The notes below the pieces were generated by a model. That model did not search any database. It worked only from the letters and a program-made list of their open reading frames with translations, and was not told the origin of the DNA. The translations under genes and the position numbers were made by a program. DNA of 64,000 nucleotides, taken from Dyella subtropica. GTDB lineage: Bacteria; Pseudomonadota; Gammaproteobacteria; Xanthomonadales; Rhodanobacteraceae. Position 1 is the first letter of the stretch; the number at the start of each line of letters is the position of its first letter. Shown here piece after piece: positions 39,351-47,116 of this stretch. Where the stretch lies: the NCBI RefSeq assembly GCF_026283965.1, contig NZ_JAPDPD010000008.1:1-64000 (forward strand), in the 5' to 3' direction.

Positions 39351-40175
39351 TTAGAGCTTGTAAACGAAGGCGAGGGACGTTGCGAACTGGTTCGGCGTAC
39401 CGAACCGCTTGACCAAGGGGCTGTTGCGGGCCGAGCCGAGCAGGCGCGTGTACTCGAGGCCAAGCACGAAGCCGGTGTGTTGGCTGGTCGGCATATAAGC
39501 GTTGTACGAGAAGGAAATCTGTTGACTGCCTCCGGTGGGGTCCCAGTGCTGGGTGTTGATTTTCTGCGCCTGCATCCGCCTGACGCCGAAGAACCGGCGC
39601 ATGGCCGCACCGTTCATGGCCTGCCATTGCACTTCCACGGAGTGCTCAAGGTAGCCAATGGAGGGTAGGTCATGGTCGGCATAGAGATCGAGGTAAGCAC
39701 CAGCGCCCTGGGTGTCGTGGCTGAGATTGCCGCCGAAGCTGAAGGGTTTGTTGACTTGATATTCGAGGTAACCGCCGGCGTGAAGCCTTGGCGAGAGGCT
39801 GTGCACGATGCGGCTGAGCCGGCGGCTCAAGTCTTTGCGATCGCGGCCCCACATGTAGTTGGCGTATAGCCCGCCATGCAGCTGCTTGTCGCCGATCAGG
39901 TCGACGTTGAGGCCGTCGACGGTGGAGAAGGTGACGTGGTTCGGCCAATCGAACAGCACATACGGGATGGCTTGATAACGCGTGTTGCGCGAGCCGATCC
40001 AAGTGGGGAGATGCTGATAACCCGCGCCGACCATGGTGGTGATGGTGTTGTCGCCACTTGTTTCATCCGTCTCCGCGTGTAGCACCGGCGACATGGACAT
40101 GGCGAGCACGCCGGACAGCAGGCCAGCGCAAACGGCCTTCGAGGGCCATGCGGGTGCTGGGGCGTGCAAGTGCAT
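39351..40175 (-). CDS. MipA/OmpV family outer membrane protein
   Basis: The 274-aa predicted beta-barrel has a signal peptide (KAVCAGLLSGVLAMSMSPVLHAE) and barrel strands such as TTMVGAGYQHLPTWIGSRNTRYQAIPYVLFDWPNHVTFST and GGYLEYQVNKPFSFGGNLSHDTQGAGAYLDL. It ends in a hydrophobic strand (ATSLAFVYKL). MipA/OmpV proteins are small outer membrane barrels, some acting as scaffolds for peptidoglycan enzymes. ATG 40175 overlaps the TAA stop of the HlyD-like gene by one base (TAATG). The operon suggests that it may aid the ABC exporter at the outer membrane. Confidence 0.78.
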   Translation of the reverse strand: MHLHAPAPAWPSKAVCAGLLSGVLAMSMSPVLHAETDETSGDNTITTMVGAGYQHLPTWIGSRNTRYQAIPYVLFDWPNHVTFSTVDGLNVDLIGDKQLHGGLYANYMWGRDRKDLSRRLSRIVHSLSPRLHAGGYLEYQVNKPFSFGGNLSHDTQGAGAYLDLYADHDLPSIGYLEHSVEVQWQAMNGAAMRRFFGVRRMQAQKINTQHWDPTGGSQQISFSYNAYMPTSQHTGFVLGLEYTRLLGSARNSPLVKRFGTPNQFATSLAFVYKL

Positions 40176-41107
40176 TAAGGCGTCTTGGCGGGTGCCGTGG
40201 CGGTTCCGAAACGCACCAGCACGCGTTGGCCGATGCGCATGGAGGCCGGCGGTGGCTGGTCGAGGGCGAGTACGCATTCGACCGTGCGGGTGTTGGCGCG
40301 CACCAGCGGATCGTCTTCCAGCGTACTGGCACCAAACACGGTGCCGATGCGAATCACATGAGCGGCGAGGTTGGGCATGCCACTGCCGCTGTCGTCCACC
40401 ACTTCCGCATGCATGCCTTGCTCGACGGCGCGCACGAAGGATTCGTTGAGTTCGGCGCGCACGATGCGCGGCTGGTCGGGCAGCAGCACGAAGGCAGGGC
40501 CGCTTTGCGGTGAGGCGGCGGCGCCTGGTTGGATCATGCGCTGCACGATCTGTCCGTCGATGGGGGCGACCAGGCTGCGCTGTGTCAGTTCGTAGCGCGC
40601 ACCGGCAAGCTTCTGCGCGGCGAGGGCGGCGGTGGCGCGCGCGTTGTCCGCCTCGCCTTGCAGCTGCGAGGCATTTTCGCGGGCGTCGTCAGCACTCTGG
40701 CTGTCGCCTGCGCCGGCTGCAGCGGCGGCGGCGAGCCGTTCAGCGCGTTGCGTGGCGGCCTTCACGCGGGCATCGAGCAGTTTGGTTTGGGCTTCAGCCT
40801 GCTTCTGCTCAGCCTCTGCGGAGGTCACGGCCAGGCGCGCGGGTTCCGTATCCAGCGCGGCGAGCAGTTGACCTTTGTGGACGCGGTCGCCTTCGTGAAC
40901 CTCGATGTCCGCCACCACACCGTCGCGCGCCATGCTGAGCTTGAGCAAGCCGCCTTCGATGTCGATGCGCCCACGGGCTACGGCCAGATATTGGGGCGCA
41001 GCCACCTGCTTGGCGGTCTTGTCGGACGCGCCGTCGTGCGAGCAGCCCGCTAGCACGAGGGAGGCGGCAGCCAGGACAAGCAACGGACGAAGCAGGCGCA
41101 AACTCAT
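40175..41107 (-). CDS. HlyD-family periplasmic adaptor (lipoprotein) of an ABC exporter
   Basis: The 310-aa membrane fusion protein has a lipoprotein signal (SLVLAGCSHDG), a barrel-sandwich half (KLSMARDGVVADIEVHEGDRVHKGQLLAALDTEPARL) and a long Ala/Gln-rich coiled coil (EAEQKQAEAQTKLLDARVKAATQRAERLAAA). The second half is VAPIDGQIVQRMIQPGAAASPQSG. It joins the inner-membrane ABC transporter to an outer membrane channel. ATG 41107 overlaps the ATPase stop by 4 bp (ATGA). The channel is probably the NodT-type protein encoded at the head of the same operon. Confidence 0.86.
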   Translation of the reverse strand: MSLRLLRPLLVLAAASLVLAGCSHDGASDKTAKQVAAPQYLAVARGRIDIEGGLLKLSMARDGVVADIEVHEGDRVHKGQLLAALDTEPARLAVTSAEAEQKQAEAQTKLLDARVKAATQRAERLAAAAAAGAGDSQSADDARENASQLQGEADNARATAALAAQKLAGARYELTQRSLVAPIDGQIVQRMIQPGAAASPQSGPAFVLLPDQPRIVRAELNESFVRAVEQGMHAEVVDDSGSGMPNLAAHVIRIGTVFGASTLEDDPLVRANTRTVECVLALDQPPPASMRIGQRVLVRFGTATAPAKTP

Positions 41108-41859
41108 GCAGAGGATTCCTTGAGGCCGGGGACGGCGGTCGATAGAGACGGCTGGCTGCGATCGCTCAGGATACGACCGTCTTCCATGGCAAGAACGCGA
41201 TCGGCGTGGCCGACCAGGCGCGGATCGTGGCTGACGCACAGCACGGTGGTGCCGTGCGCGCGCGCGATGCGGTGCAGGATATCGATGATGATCTGACCGT
41301 TGGCGGCGTCAAGCGCGCTGGTCGGCTCGTCGGCGAACAACAGCTCGGGCTCCTTGGCCAGCGCGCGGGCAATTGCCACACGCTGCTTTTCGCCGCCGGA
41401 CAGCTCGGAAGGGCGCAGGCGCATGCGCGGCCCCAGGCCGACTTCTTCCAGCGAAGCCACCGCACGGCGGCGCGCCTCCGACGGCAATAGGCCCAAATAA
41501 CTCAGCGGCAACTCCACCTGTTCCAGCGCGTTCAACGCCGGAAACAGATTGAAGCCCTGGAAGACGAAGCCGGTATGCAGCAGGCGGAAACGTTCGAGCG
41601 CGCGCATGTCGAGCAGGCCCAGGTCCTGATCCAGCGCGACTACCTGCCCAACGTCGGGCCGCTGTAGGCCACTGAGGATGGCCAGCAGCGTGCTCTTGCC
41701 GCAGCCGGATGGGCCGGAGATCAGGGTGAGTTCGCCAGCACGCATGTCCAGCGTGAGGTCGTGCAGCACGGTACTGCGCACACGGCCGGACTCGAACGAT
41801 TTGCTGACGCCGCGCGCCTGCAGGGAGATGGATGCGGATGGCACGGTCTGACTGGCCAC
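41104..41859 (-). CDS. ABC transporter ATPase (MacB/LolD-type)
   Basis: The 251-aa nucleotide-binding subunit has Walker A GPSGCGKST, Q-loop FVFQGFNLFPALNALEQVELPL, signature LSGGEKQRVAIARALAKEPELLFADEPTSALD and H-loop CVSHDP. The sequence is the DevA/MacB/LolD class that pairs with FtsX-type permeases. It lies 3 bp from the permease gene and overlaps the adaptor gene, so all are one operon on the minus strand. Substrate is unknown; related systems export antimicrobials, lipids or peptides. Confidence 0.9.
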   Translation of the reverse strand: MASQTVPSASISLQARGVSKSFESGRVRSTVLHDLTLDMRAGELTLISGPSGCGKSTLLAILSGLQRPDVGQVVALDQDLGLLDMRALERFRLLHTGFVFQGFNLFPALNALEQVELPLSYLGLLPSEARRRAVASLEEVGLGPRMRLRPSELSGGEKQRVAIARALAKEPELLFADEPTSALDAANGQIIIDILHRIARAHGTTVLCVSHDPRLVGHADRVLAMEDGRILSDRSQPSLSTAVPGLKESSA

Positions 41860-41862
41860 GGC

Positions 41863-42996
41863 TTACCTCAACAAGCTCGCGGGATCGGCGCGGCGCAGGC
41901 TGCGCATCGCGGCCAGGCCGGAGACGATAGCCAGGCCCATGCCGAGCACCAGGCAGGCGGTAGTGGTGAGGGCGTTCAGTTCCACCGGCACGCTGCGACT
42001 GCGTGCGAGAAAGAAGAACAGCGCACCCAGGATCGCGCTGCCGATCAGCCCCAGGGCGCCTACCCAGAAGGCCTGTTCCATCACGACCTTGCGCAAGGCG
42101 CCCACGCCGACACCCAGCGCGTTGAGCGTGGCGTACTCGCGGATCGAGCCGATCACCGCACCCACCAGGGTCTGGCTGGTGATCACCGTGCCTACCAGGA
42201 ACACGATGCCGGCGAGGAACAGCACGCCAGCGCCGGCGCCGGTGTCGAACATCCAGTAGAACACCGAGCGGCGGGCGAAGTCGCGCGCGGTCCATACGTC
42301 GTAATTGCCGAAGGTGTTTGCGCCGCGCAGGCGCTGGGCGACCGCGCCGGCTTCGCCCGGGTCGCGCACTTTGGCGACGAAGTAGGTCATGCGGTTGGCG
42401 TTGGCTGGGTCGCTGTCCAGCTCCCGCGCGGTGGCCAGCGAGGCCACCACGTTCACGCCGCCCAGCGCGCGCAGGCCGCTGCTCACGCCGACCACGCGCA
42501 CGCGATGGCCGTTGATGATGGCGGTGTCGCCGACGTTCACGCCGAGGCTGCCGAGGTCGGCGCGATCGACGATCACCGCGTCCGGCTCGTTCAGGCGCGC
42601 ACGCAGGGCCTCGGGCAGGGCATGCGCGAACATCATGCTCTCGGGCCGCGCGTCGATGCCGGATACGAATACCGATACGCCGCCGGTATCGTTGGGGCCG
42701 CGCCAGTCGGCGTCCACCCAGTGGAACGGTTCCACTTTGGTCACGGCCGGGTCCATCAGCAGCCTCATCTCCACACCGGTGTCGATCGGGCGGCCCAGAT
42801 TCACGCTCTGCGTGCCGGGATAGCCGACCCAGAGGTCGGCGGAGGAGCCGGTGATATACACGCTGGCACTGCCGAAGATGCCAAGCACCAGTGCGGCCTG
42901 CAGCAGCTGCAACAGACCGGCGAAGCCCACCGCGACGATGGCCGGCAGGAAGCGGCGCCATTCGTAGATCAGGGTCTTGCGAGCGAGTGCCACCAT
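41863..42996 (-). CDS. FtsX/DevC-type ABC transporter permease
   Basis: The 377-aa permease has one N-terminal helix (FLPAIVAVGFAGLLQLLQAALVLGIFG), a large periplasmic MacB-like domain (SSADLWVGYPGTQSVNLGRPI ... VVASLATARELD) and three C-terminal helices (GAGVLFLAGIVFLVGTVITSQTLVG, ALGLIGSAILGALFFFLA, LVLGMGLAIVSGLAAM). It ends in the family motif RSLRRADPASLLR. The TAATG-like junction with the ATPase and the 1-bp overlap with the NodT stop show operon structure. Mechanotransmission, rather than substrate transport through the membrane, is the model for this class. Confidence 0.87.
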   Translation of the reverse strand: MVALARKTLIYEWRRFLPAIVAVGFAGLLQLLQAALVLGIFGSASVYITGSSADLWVGYPGTQSVNLGRPIDTGVEMRLLMDPAVTKVEPFHWVDADWRGPNDTGGVSVFVSGIDARPESMMFAHALPEALRARLNEPDAVIVDRADLGSLGVNVGDTAIINGHRVRVVGVSSGLRALGGVNVVASLATARELDSDPANANRMTYFVAKVRDPGEAGAVAQRLRGANTFGNYDVWTARDFARRSVFYWMFDTGAGAGVLFLAGIVFLVGTVITSQTLVGAVIGSIREYATLNALGVGVGALRKVVMEQAFWVGALGLIGSAILGALFFFLARSRSVPVELNALTTTACLVLGMGLAIVSGLAAMRSLRRADPASLLR

Positions 42997-44498
42997 CAGT
43001 CGGCACCCCGCGGCTCGGGTGGCGCGGGCATGGGAGCGCCGCCCAGTGCCTTGTACAGCGAGACGTAGGCCAGATCGCGCGCGGCGATGGCGCTCACCAG
43101 TTCGAGTTCGGTGCGATGGCCTTCGATCAGGCTGTCCTGGATGTCGAGATGGCTGCCGAGACCCAGCTCAGCGCGCTTGCGCAAGGCGCCGGTGGCCGAT
43201 TGCAGGGCATCGGCGGCTTGCTGCGACGCTTGTTCGCGACCGCGCAACTGCTCCAGATCACCCATCGCGATCTCCGCTTCGGCCACACCTTGCAGCACGG
43301 CTTGGCGGTAGGCGAGGACGGCGGCATGTAGTTCATGGTCCTTGGCATGCGCGGCGGCCACGCGTTGCCCCCAGTCGAACAGCGGAATGTCGATGACCGG
43401 GCCGAGCGAGAAGATGCCTTCCCCGTTACGTGCGCGGTGATTGCTGGCGATGTTCACGGACCACTGCATGGAGGCGCCGATGCCGATATGCGGGTATATA
43501 TCGGCGCGGCTCATGCCCAACTCGCCAGCGGCACGCAGCACTTCGGCCTCGGCGCTGGCGATTTCCGGGCGGGTACGCAATAGGTCGGCGGGGGCGGAGG
43601 TGAGCTGCCACTGGCCGAGGCGCGGCTGGGTACCGGGTTCCAGCCACTGTGCATCGGGTTCGTTCTGTCCGAGCAGCACGGCCAGCTGCTGGGCACTGCT
43701 GATGATGGCTTGCTGCGGTTCCGATAGCGCCGCCTCGGCGCGCGACAGTTCGGCCTGCGCGCGAGCTGTCTCGGCCGGCGAAGCCAGTTTCAGATCGACA
43801 CGAGTCTGCAGCAGGTGCAGTTTTTCTTGCTGGGCGTCGCGAATCGCGGTGAGCAGACGCGCTTGCTGCTGCGCGGAGCGCAACTCGATCCAGCGACGGG
43901 TGACCTCGGCGACCAGCGATACCTGGGCCCCGCGCAGCCCGGTCTGGGCAAGGTTCAACTGCGCCTGGGAGACCCGGCCGGCACTTTGCCAGGAACCGAA
44001 AAGCGGCAGTTCCCACATGGCATCGAAGCCGACCAGAAAGTAAGACGCGCTGGTGTCGGGACTGATGACGTCGTTGGTCTTCGCGTGCAGGTTGGGCAGA
44101 TACGCGTCATGGGCGTGCGGGTTGAGGATGCGCGCCGCGCGCAGGCGCTCGGCAGCCTGCGCCACGTCCAGGTTGTTTTTCAGGGCACGGTCGATCAGGG
44201 CGTCCAGCTGCGCGTCGCCCAAGGCCTGCCACCAGCCACGCAAGTCGGCGGGTGCGGGAGCGACCCCGGCAGGGGCGTTGCGCCACGCATCCGGCACCGG
44301 CGGCTTCAGCTCGGGCAACGGCGCCACCGAGCAACCTGCCAGCACGGCCAAGCTCGCCGCCATGAACAACAGGCGCCAAGAGCGAGCCTGTCGATACAAC
44401 GTTCTGGCGGCCGTCATCGGCGCTGTAGATGGTGAAAGGGACACGAAACTCCCGGGGATGACTGGTAGAGGCTGGCTTGGCGCCGTCCGTTGGACCAT
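42996..44498 (-). CDS. NodT-family outer membrane efflux lipoprotein
   Basis: The 500-aa TolC-superfamily channel has a lipobox (LAVLAGCSVAPLPELKPPVPDAW) and two OEP repeats (WWQALGDAQLDALIDRALKNNLDVAQAAERLRAARI; later SRADIYPHIGIGASMQWSVNI and ELGLGSHLDIQDSLIEGHRTEL). ATG 44498 has a strong GGAGGG site 7 bp upstream but gives an unusually long n-region. ATG 44417 (MTAARTLYRQARSW) would give a normal lipoprotein signal and may be the actual start. It is first in the exporter operon. Family members form the exit duct in tripartite pumps. Confidence 0.85.
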   Translation of the reverse strand: MVQRTAPSQPLPVIPGSFVSLSPSTAPMTAARTLYRQARSWRLLFMAASLAVLAGCSVAPLPELKPPVPDAWRNAPAGVAPAPADLRGWWQALGDAQLDALIDRALKNNLDVAQAAERLRAARILNPHAHDAYLPNLHAKTNDVISPDTSASYFLVGFDAMWELPLFGSWQSAGRVSQAQLNLAQTGLRGAQVSLVAEVTRRWIELRSAQQQARLLTAIRDAQQEKLHLLQTRVDLKLASPAETARAQAELSRAEAALSEPQQAIISSAQQLAVLLGQNEPDAQWLEPGTQPRLGQWQLTSAPADLLRTRPEIASAEAEVLRAAGELGMSRADIYPHIGIGASMQWSVNIASNHRARNGEGIFSLGPVIDIPLFDWGQRVAAAHAKDHELHAAVLAYRQAVLQGVAEAEIAMGDLEQLRGREQASQQAADALQSATGALRKRAELGLGSHLDIQDSLIEGHRTELELVSAIAARDLAYVSLYKALGGAPMPAPPEPRGAD

Positions 44499-44804
44499 CG
44501 CGAAACCCTCCGGTTCGCCCTCGATCCCTTCACTTTTCAAGACGGCAAAAGCGCAGGAATTTGCGGGGCGTTCGGTGGAGCGTACGCGATGTGCCATGGC
44601 GATCGGCAATGCTCAGGGCATAAAGCATACCTTGCCTGCCTTTGCCTTGGCTCAGGACCTGCACATCAGAGAGCTTGGACGGATCAGCCGGCTGTTTTTG
44701 AAACGCCGCCATGAACGGCGTTCCGTCTGTGCCAAAAGGCATGCTTCGTAAGAAAGGAGGCCGAAAGGGGGGGGCGCCTAAGGTGCGCCATCCTGAAATT
44801 CAGA
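44499..44804. other. Divergent intergenic region (exporter operon / HAD phosphatase)
   Basis: About 300 bp separate the two divergent transcription units. It is moderately AT-richer around 44600-44720 and ends with a G-rich stretch (44752-44775). Promoters for both directions should lie here, but no hexamer pair is convincing. No gene was identified. Confidence 0.4.
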
Positions 44805-45515
44805 GTGGCATCTGTGACTGCATGGAACATCCTCTGCGACTTCGACGGCACCATCTCCGTTGAGGACGTGATCGACTCGCTGCTTGACCGCTTCGGCCGC
44901 CCCGGCTGGGAGACGCTCGAGCAGGATTGGCGCGCCGGCCGCATCGGTTCGCGCGAGTGCATGACCGGCCAGGTCGATTTGCTCGACATGAGCCGCGCCC
45001 AGCTCGACAAGCATCTCGAAGGCCTGTGGATCGATCACGCCTTCCCGGCGTTCGTGGCCAAGACCCGCGAGCTGAACACGCCGATGCGTGTGGTCAGCGA
45101 CGGTCTCGACTACGCCATCCACAAGATCCTCGGCCGCTACGATCTGGACGACCTGCCGCTGGCTGCCAATCACCTGGCGCCGGCCGAGCCGCCGCGCCAG
45201 TGGCAGCTGACCTCGCCGTTCAAGGCGGATGGTTGCCGCAGTGGCACCTGCAAGTGCGCCTGTGTGGCGCAGGCTCGCAAGGGTGGTGCCAAGACGTTGT
45301 TGATCGGTGATGGCGCTTCGGATTTCTGCGCTGCCGACCGTGTGGATTTCGTGTTCGCCAAGCACCGTTTGATCGAGCATTGCCGCGCCGCGGGCATCCC
45401 CTACGTGCCGATCACCGGTTTCGAGGATGCGCTGGAATTGCTGCCCAAGCTGCTCGATGGCAGCCTGCTGGCGGAGCATGAGAAGCCTGCGCTGGCCATT
45501 GCCTCGGCTCGCTGA
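44805..45515 (+). CDS. HAD-IB family phosphatase (MtnX/SerB-like)
   Basis: The 236-aa cytosolic phosphatase has motif I CDFDGTIS with both aspartates, motif II VVSDG and motif IV LLIGDGASDFCAA, so the catalytic set is intact. A helical cap lies between (VEDVIDSLLDRFGRPGWETLEQDWRAGRIGSRECMTGQV). A cysteine-rich segment GCRSGTCKCACVA is present just after the middle of the protein and may bind a metal. The sequence resembles MtnX-like phosphatases, but no methionine-salvage neighbours are present. GTG 44805 is used; GTG 44814 is possible. It pairs with a class III aminotransferase 45 bp downstream. Confidence 0.8.
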   Translation: MASVTAWNILCDFDGTISVEDVIDSLLDRFGRPGWETLEQDWRAGRIGSRECMTGQVDLLDMSRAQLDKHLEGLWIDHAFPAFVAKTRELNTPMRVVSDGLDYAIHKILGRYDLDDLPLAANHLAPAEPPRQWQLTSPFKADGCRSGTCKCACVAQARKGGAKTLLIGDGASDFCAADRVDFVFAKHRLIEHCRAAGIPYVPITGFEDALELLPKLLDGSLLAEHEKPALAIASAR

Positions 45516-45560
45516 TTCACTACCCCCTTTACTACTTACTACCCCATTCGGACCCACCCG

Positions 45561-46970
45561 ATGAATGCTTACGACCCGAACGCCGCTACTGGCGTGATCC
45601 CTGATGCGCAGCTGCTGGCCGACGAGGCCCAGTACAGCTCCTTTGGCGACACCGTTCATTACGTCGACCCGCCGAAGATCTTCCGCCACGGCGAAGGCAG
45701 CTGGATGTACGACACCGCCGGCGTGCCGTTCCTTGATCTGCAGATGTGGTACTCGGCGGTCAACTTCGGCTACGGCAATCAGCGCCTCAATGACACGCTG
45801 AAGCGCCAGATCGATCTGCTGCCGCAGGTGGCCAGCCAGTACCTGCACCAGACCCGCATCGAGCTGGCCAAGACGATTGCCGTCGACGCGCAGCAGAAGT
45901 TTGGCTTGAAGGGCCGCGTGCATTTCAACGTGGGTGGCGCACAGGCGGTTGAGGATTCGCTCAAGCTGGTGCGCAACTACAAGAACGGCAAGAGCCTGAT
46001 GTTCGCCTTCGAGGGCGGCTACCACGGCCGCACGCTGGGCGCTTCGGCGATCACGTCGAGCTATCGCTACCGCCGCCGCTTCGGCCACTTCGGCGAGCGT
46101 GCGATGTTCATCCCGTTCCCGTATCCGTTCCGCCGCCCGAAGGGCATGACCCCGGAAGAGTATTCGGACGCCTGCGTGCGCCAGTTCGAGCGCCTGTTCG
46201 AGACCGAGTACAACGGCGTGTGGGACCCCAAGGTCAACCAGGCCGAATACGCTGCCTTCTACATGGAGCCGATCCAGGGCACCGGCGGCTACGTCATCCC
46301 GCCGCGTAACTTCTTCAAGGATATGAAGAAGGTGCTGGACAAGTACGGCATCCTGATGGTGGTCGACGAAATCCAGATGGGCTTCTGGCGCACCGGCAAG
46401 CTGTGGTCGATCGAGCACTTCGGCGTGACGCCGGACGTGATCGTGTTCGGCAAGGCGCTGACCAACGGCCTGAACCCGCTGTCCGGCCTGTGGGCGCGCG
46501 AGGAGATGATCAATCCGGAGATCTTCCCGCCGGGTTCCACGCACTCCACCTTCAACTCCAACCCGCTCGGCACCTCGCTCGGCCTCGAAGTCATCAAGAT
46601 GGGCTACGAGCTGAACTACGAGAAGACCGTGGCGGAGAAGGGCGCCCACTTCCTCGACGCGCTGAAGGATCTGCAGAAGCGCCACAAGGAAATCGGCGAC
46701 GTCGACGGCCTGGGCCTCGCGCTGCGCGCCGAGATCTGCACCGACGACGGCTTCACGCCGAACAAGGCGCTGATGGACAAGATGGTCGACATCGGCCTGG
46801 CTGGCGACCTCACGCACAACGGCAAGAAGATCGGCCTCGTGCTCGACGTGGGCGGCTGGTACAAGAACGTGATCACCTTCGCGCCGTCGCTCGACATCAC
46901 GCACGAAGAGATCGACCTGGCCATCGCGCTGCTCGACCAGCTGCTGACCAAGGCCAAGAAGAGCATGTAA
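45561..46970 (+). CDS. Class III PLP-dependent aminotransferase
   Basis: The 469-aa enzyme has the aminotransferase class III signature MVVDEIQMGFWRTGKLWSIEHFGVTPDVIVFGKALTNGLNPLSG, which includes the PLP lysine. NVGGAQAVEDSLKLVRNYKNGKSLMFAFEGGYHGRTLGA is the phosphate-binding cup region. Relatives act on amines, ornithine, omega-amino acids or diamines; the specific substrate is not evident. It probably shares an operon with the upstream HAD phosphatase, suggesting a small pathway that dephosphorylates and transaminates a metabolite. A gene-tail inverted repeat and an intrinsic terminator follow. Confidence 0.85.
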   Translation: MNAYDPNAATGVIPDAQLLADEAQYSSFGDTVHYVDPPKIFRHGEGSWMYDTAGVPFLDLQMWYSAVNFGYGNQRLNDTLKRQIDLLPQVASQYLHQTRIELAKTIAVDAQQKFGLKGRVHFNVGGAQAVEDSLKLVRNYKNGKSLMFAFEGGYHGRTLGASAITSSYRYRRRFGHFGERAMFIPFPYPFRRPKGMTPEEYSDACVRQFERLFETEYNGVWDPKVNQAEYAAFYMEPIQGTGGYVIPPRNFFKDMKKVLDKYGILMVVDEIQMGFWRTGKLWSIEHFGVTPDVIVFGKALTNGLNPLSGLWAREEMINPEIFPPGSTHSTFNSNPLGTSLGLEVIKMGYELNYEKTVAEKGAHFLDALKDLQKRHKEIGDVDGLGLALRAEICTDDGFTPNKALMDKMVDIGLAGDLTHNGKKIGLVLDVGGWYKNVITFAPSLDITHEEIDLAIALLDQLLTKAKKSM

Positions 46971-46975
46971 GAAGT

Positions 46976-47050
46976 GAAGAGTAAGGAGTAAGAGGAGATA
47001 GGGGACTGTGTCTTACGCCCTTGCCTCCTTACTCCTAACTCGCTCTTTTT
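46976..47050. repeat. Imperfect inverted repeat behind the aminotransferase gene
   Basis: GAGTAAGGAGTAAGAGG on the left pairs partly with CCTCCTTACTCCTAACTC on the right, ending with CTCTTTTT. A similar structure follows the M20 peptidase gene (61371-61455), so this is a recurring gene-tail element that may also stop transcription. Confidence 0.6.
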
Positions 47051-47084
47051 GTGTCACTACATTCCCATGCAGGGGATTCTGACA

Positions 47085-47116
47085 ACGGCGATGCCTAGGC
47101 ATCGCCGTCTTTTTTT
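47085..47116 (+). terminator. Intrinsic terminator overlapping the kinase 3' end
   Basis: ACGGCGATGCC-TA-GGCATCGCCGT is an 11-bp perfect stem followed by C and seven T residues. It terminates the plus-strand aminotransferase unit. The stop codon of the convergent kinase gene (CTA at 47095-47097) lies in the loop. Confidence 0.85.

Noticed and set aside
41761-43068. A 435-codon open frame on the plus strand
   Set aside because: It is the complement of the ABC permease region; the predicted product is His/Gly/Ala low-complexity.
44778-46904. A 708-codon open frame on the minus strand
   Set aside because: It mirrors the HAD phosphatase and class III aminotransferase, both with intact catalytic motifs; no domain is visible in the reverse frame.
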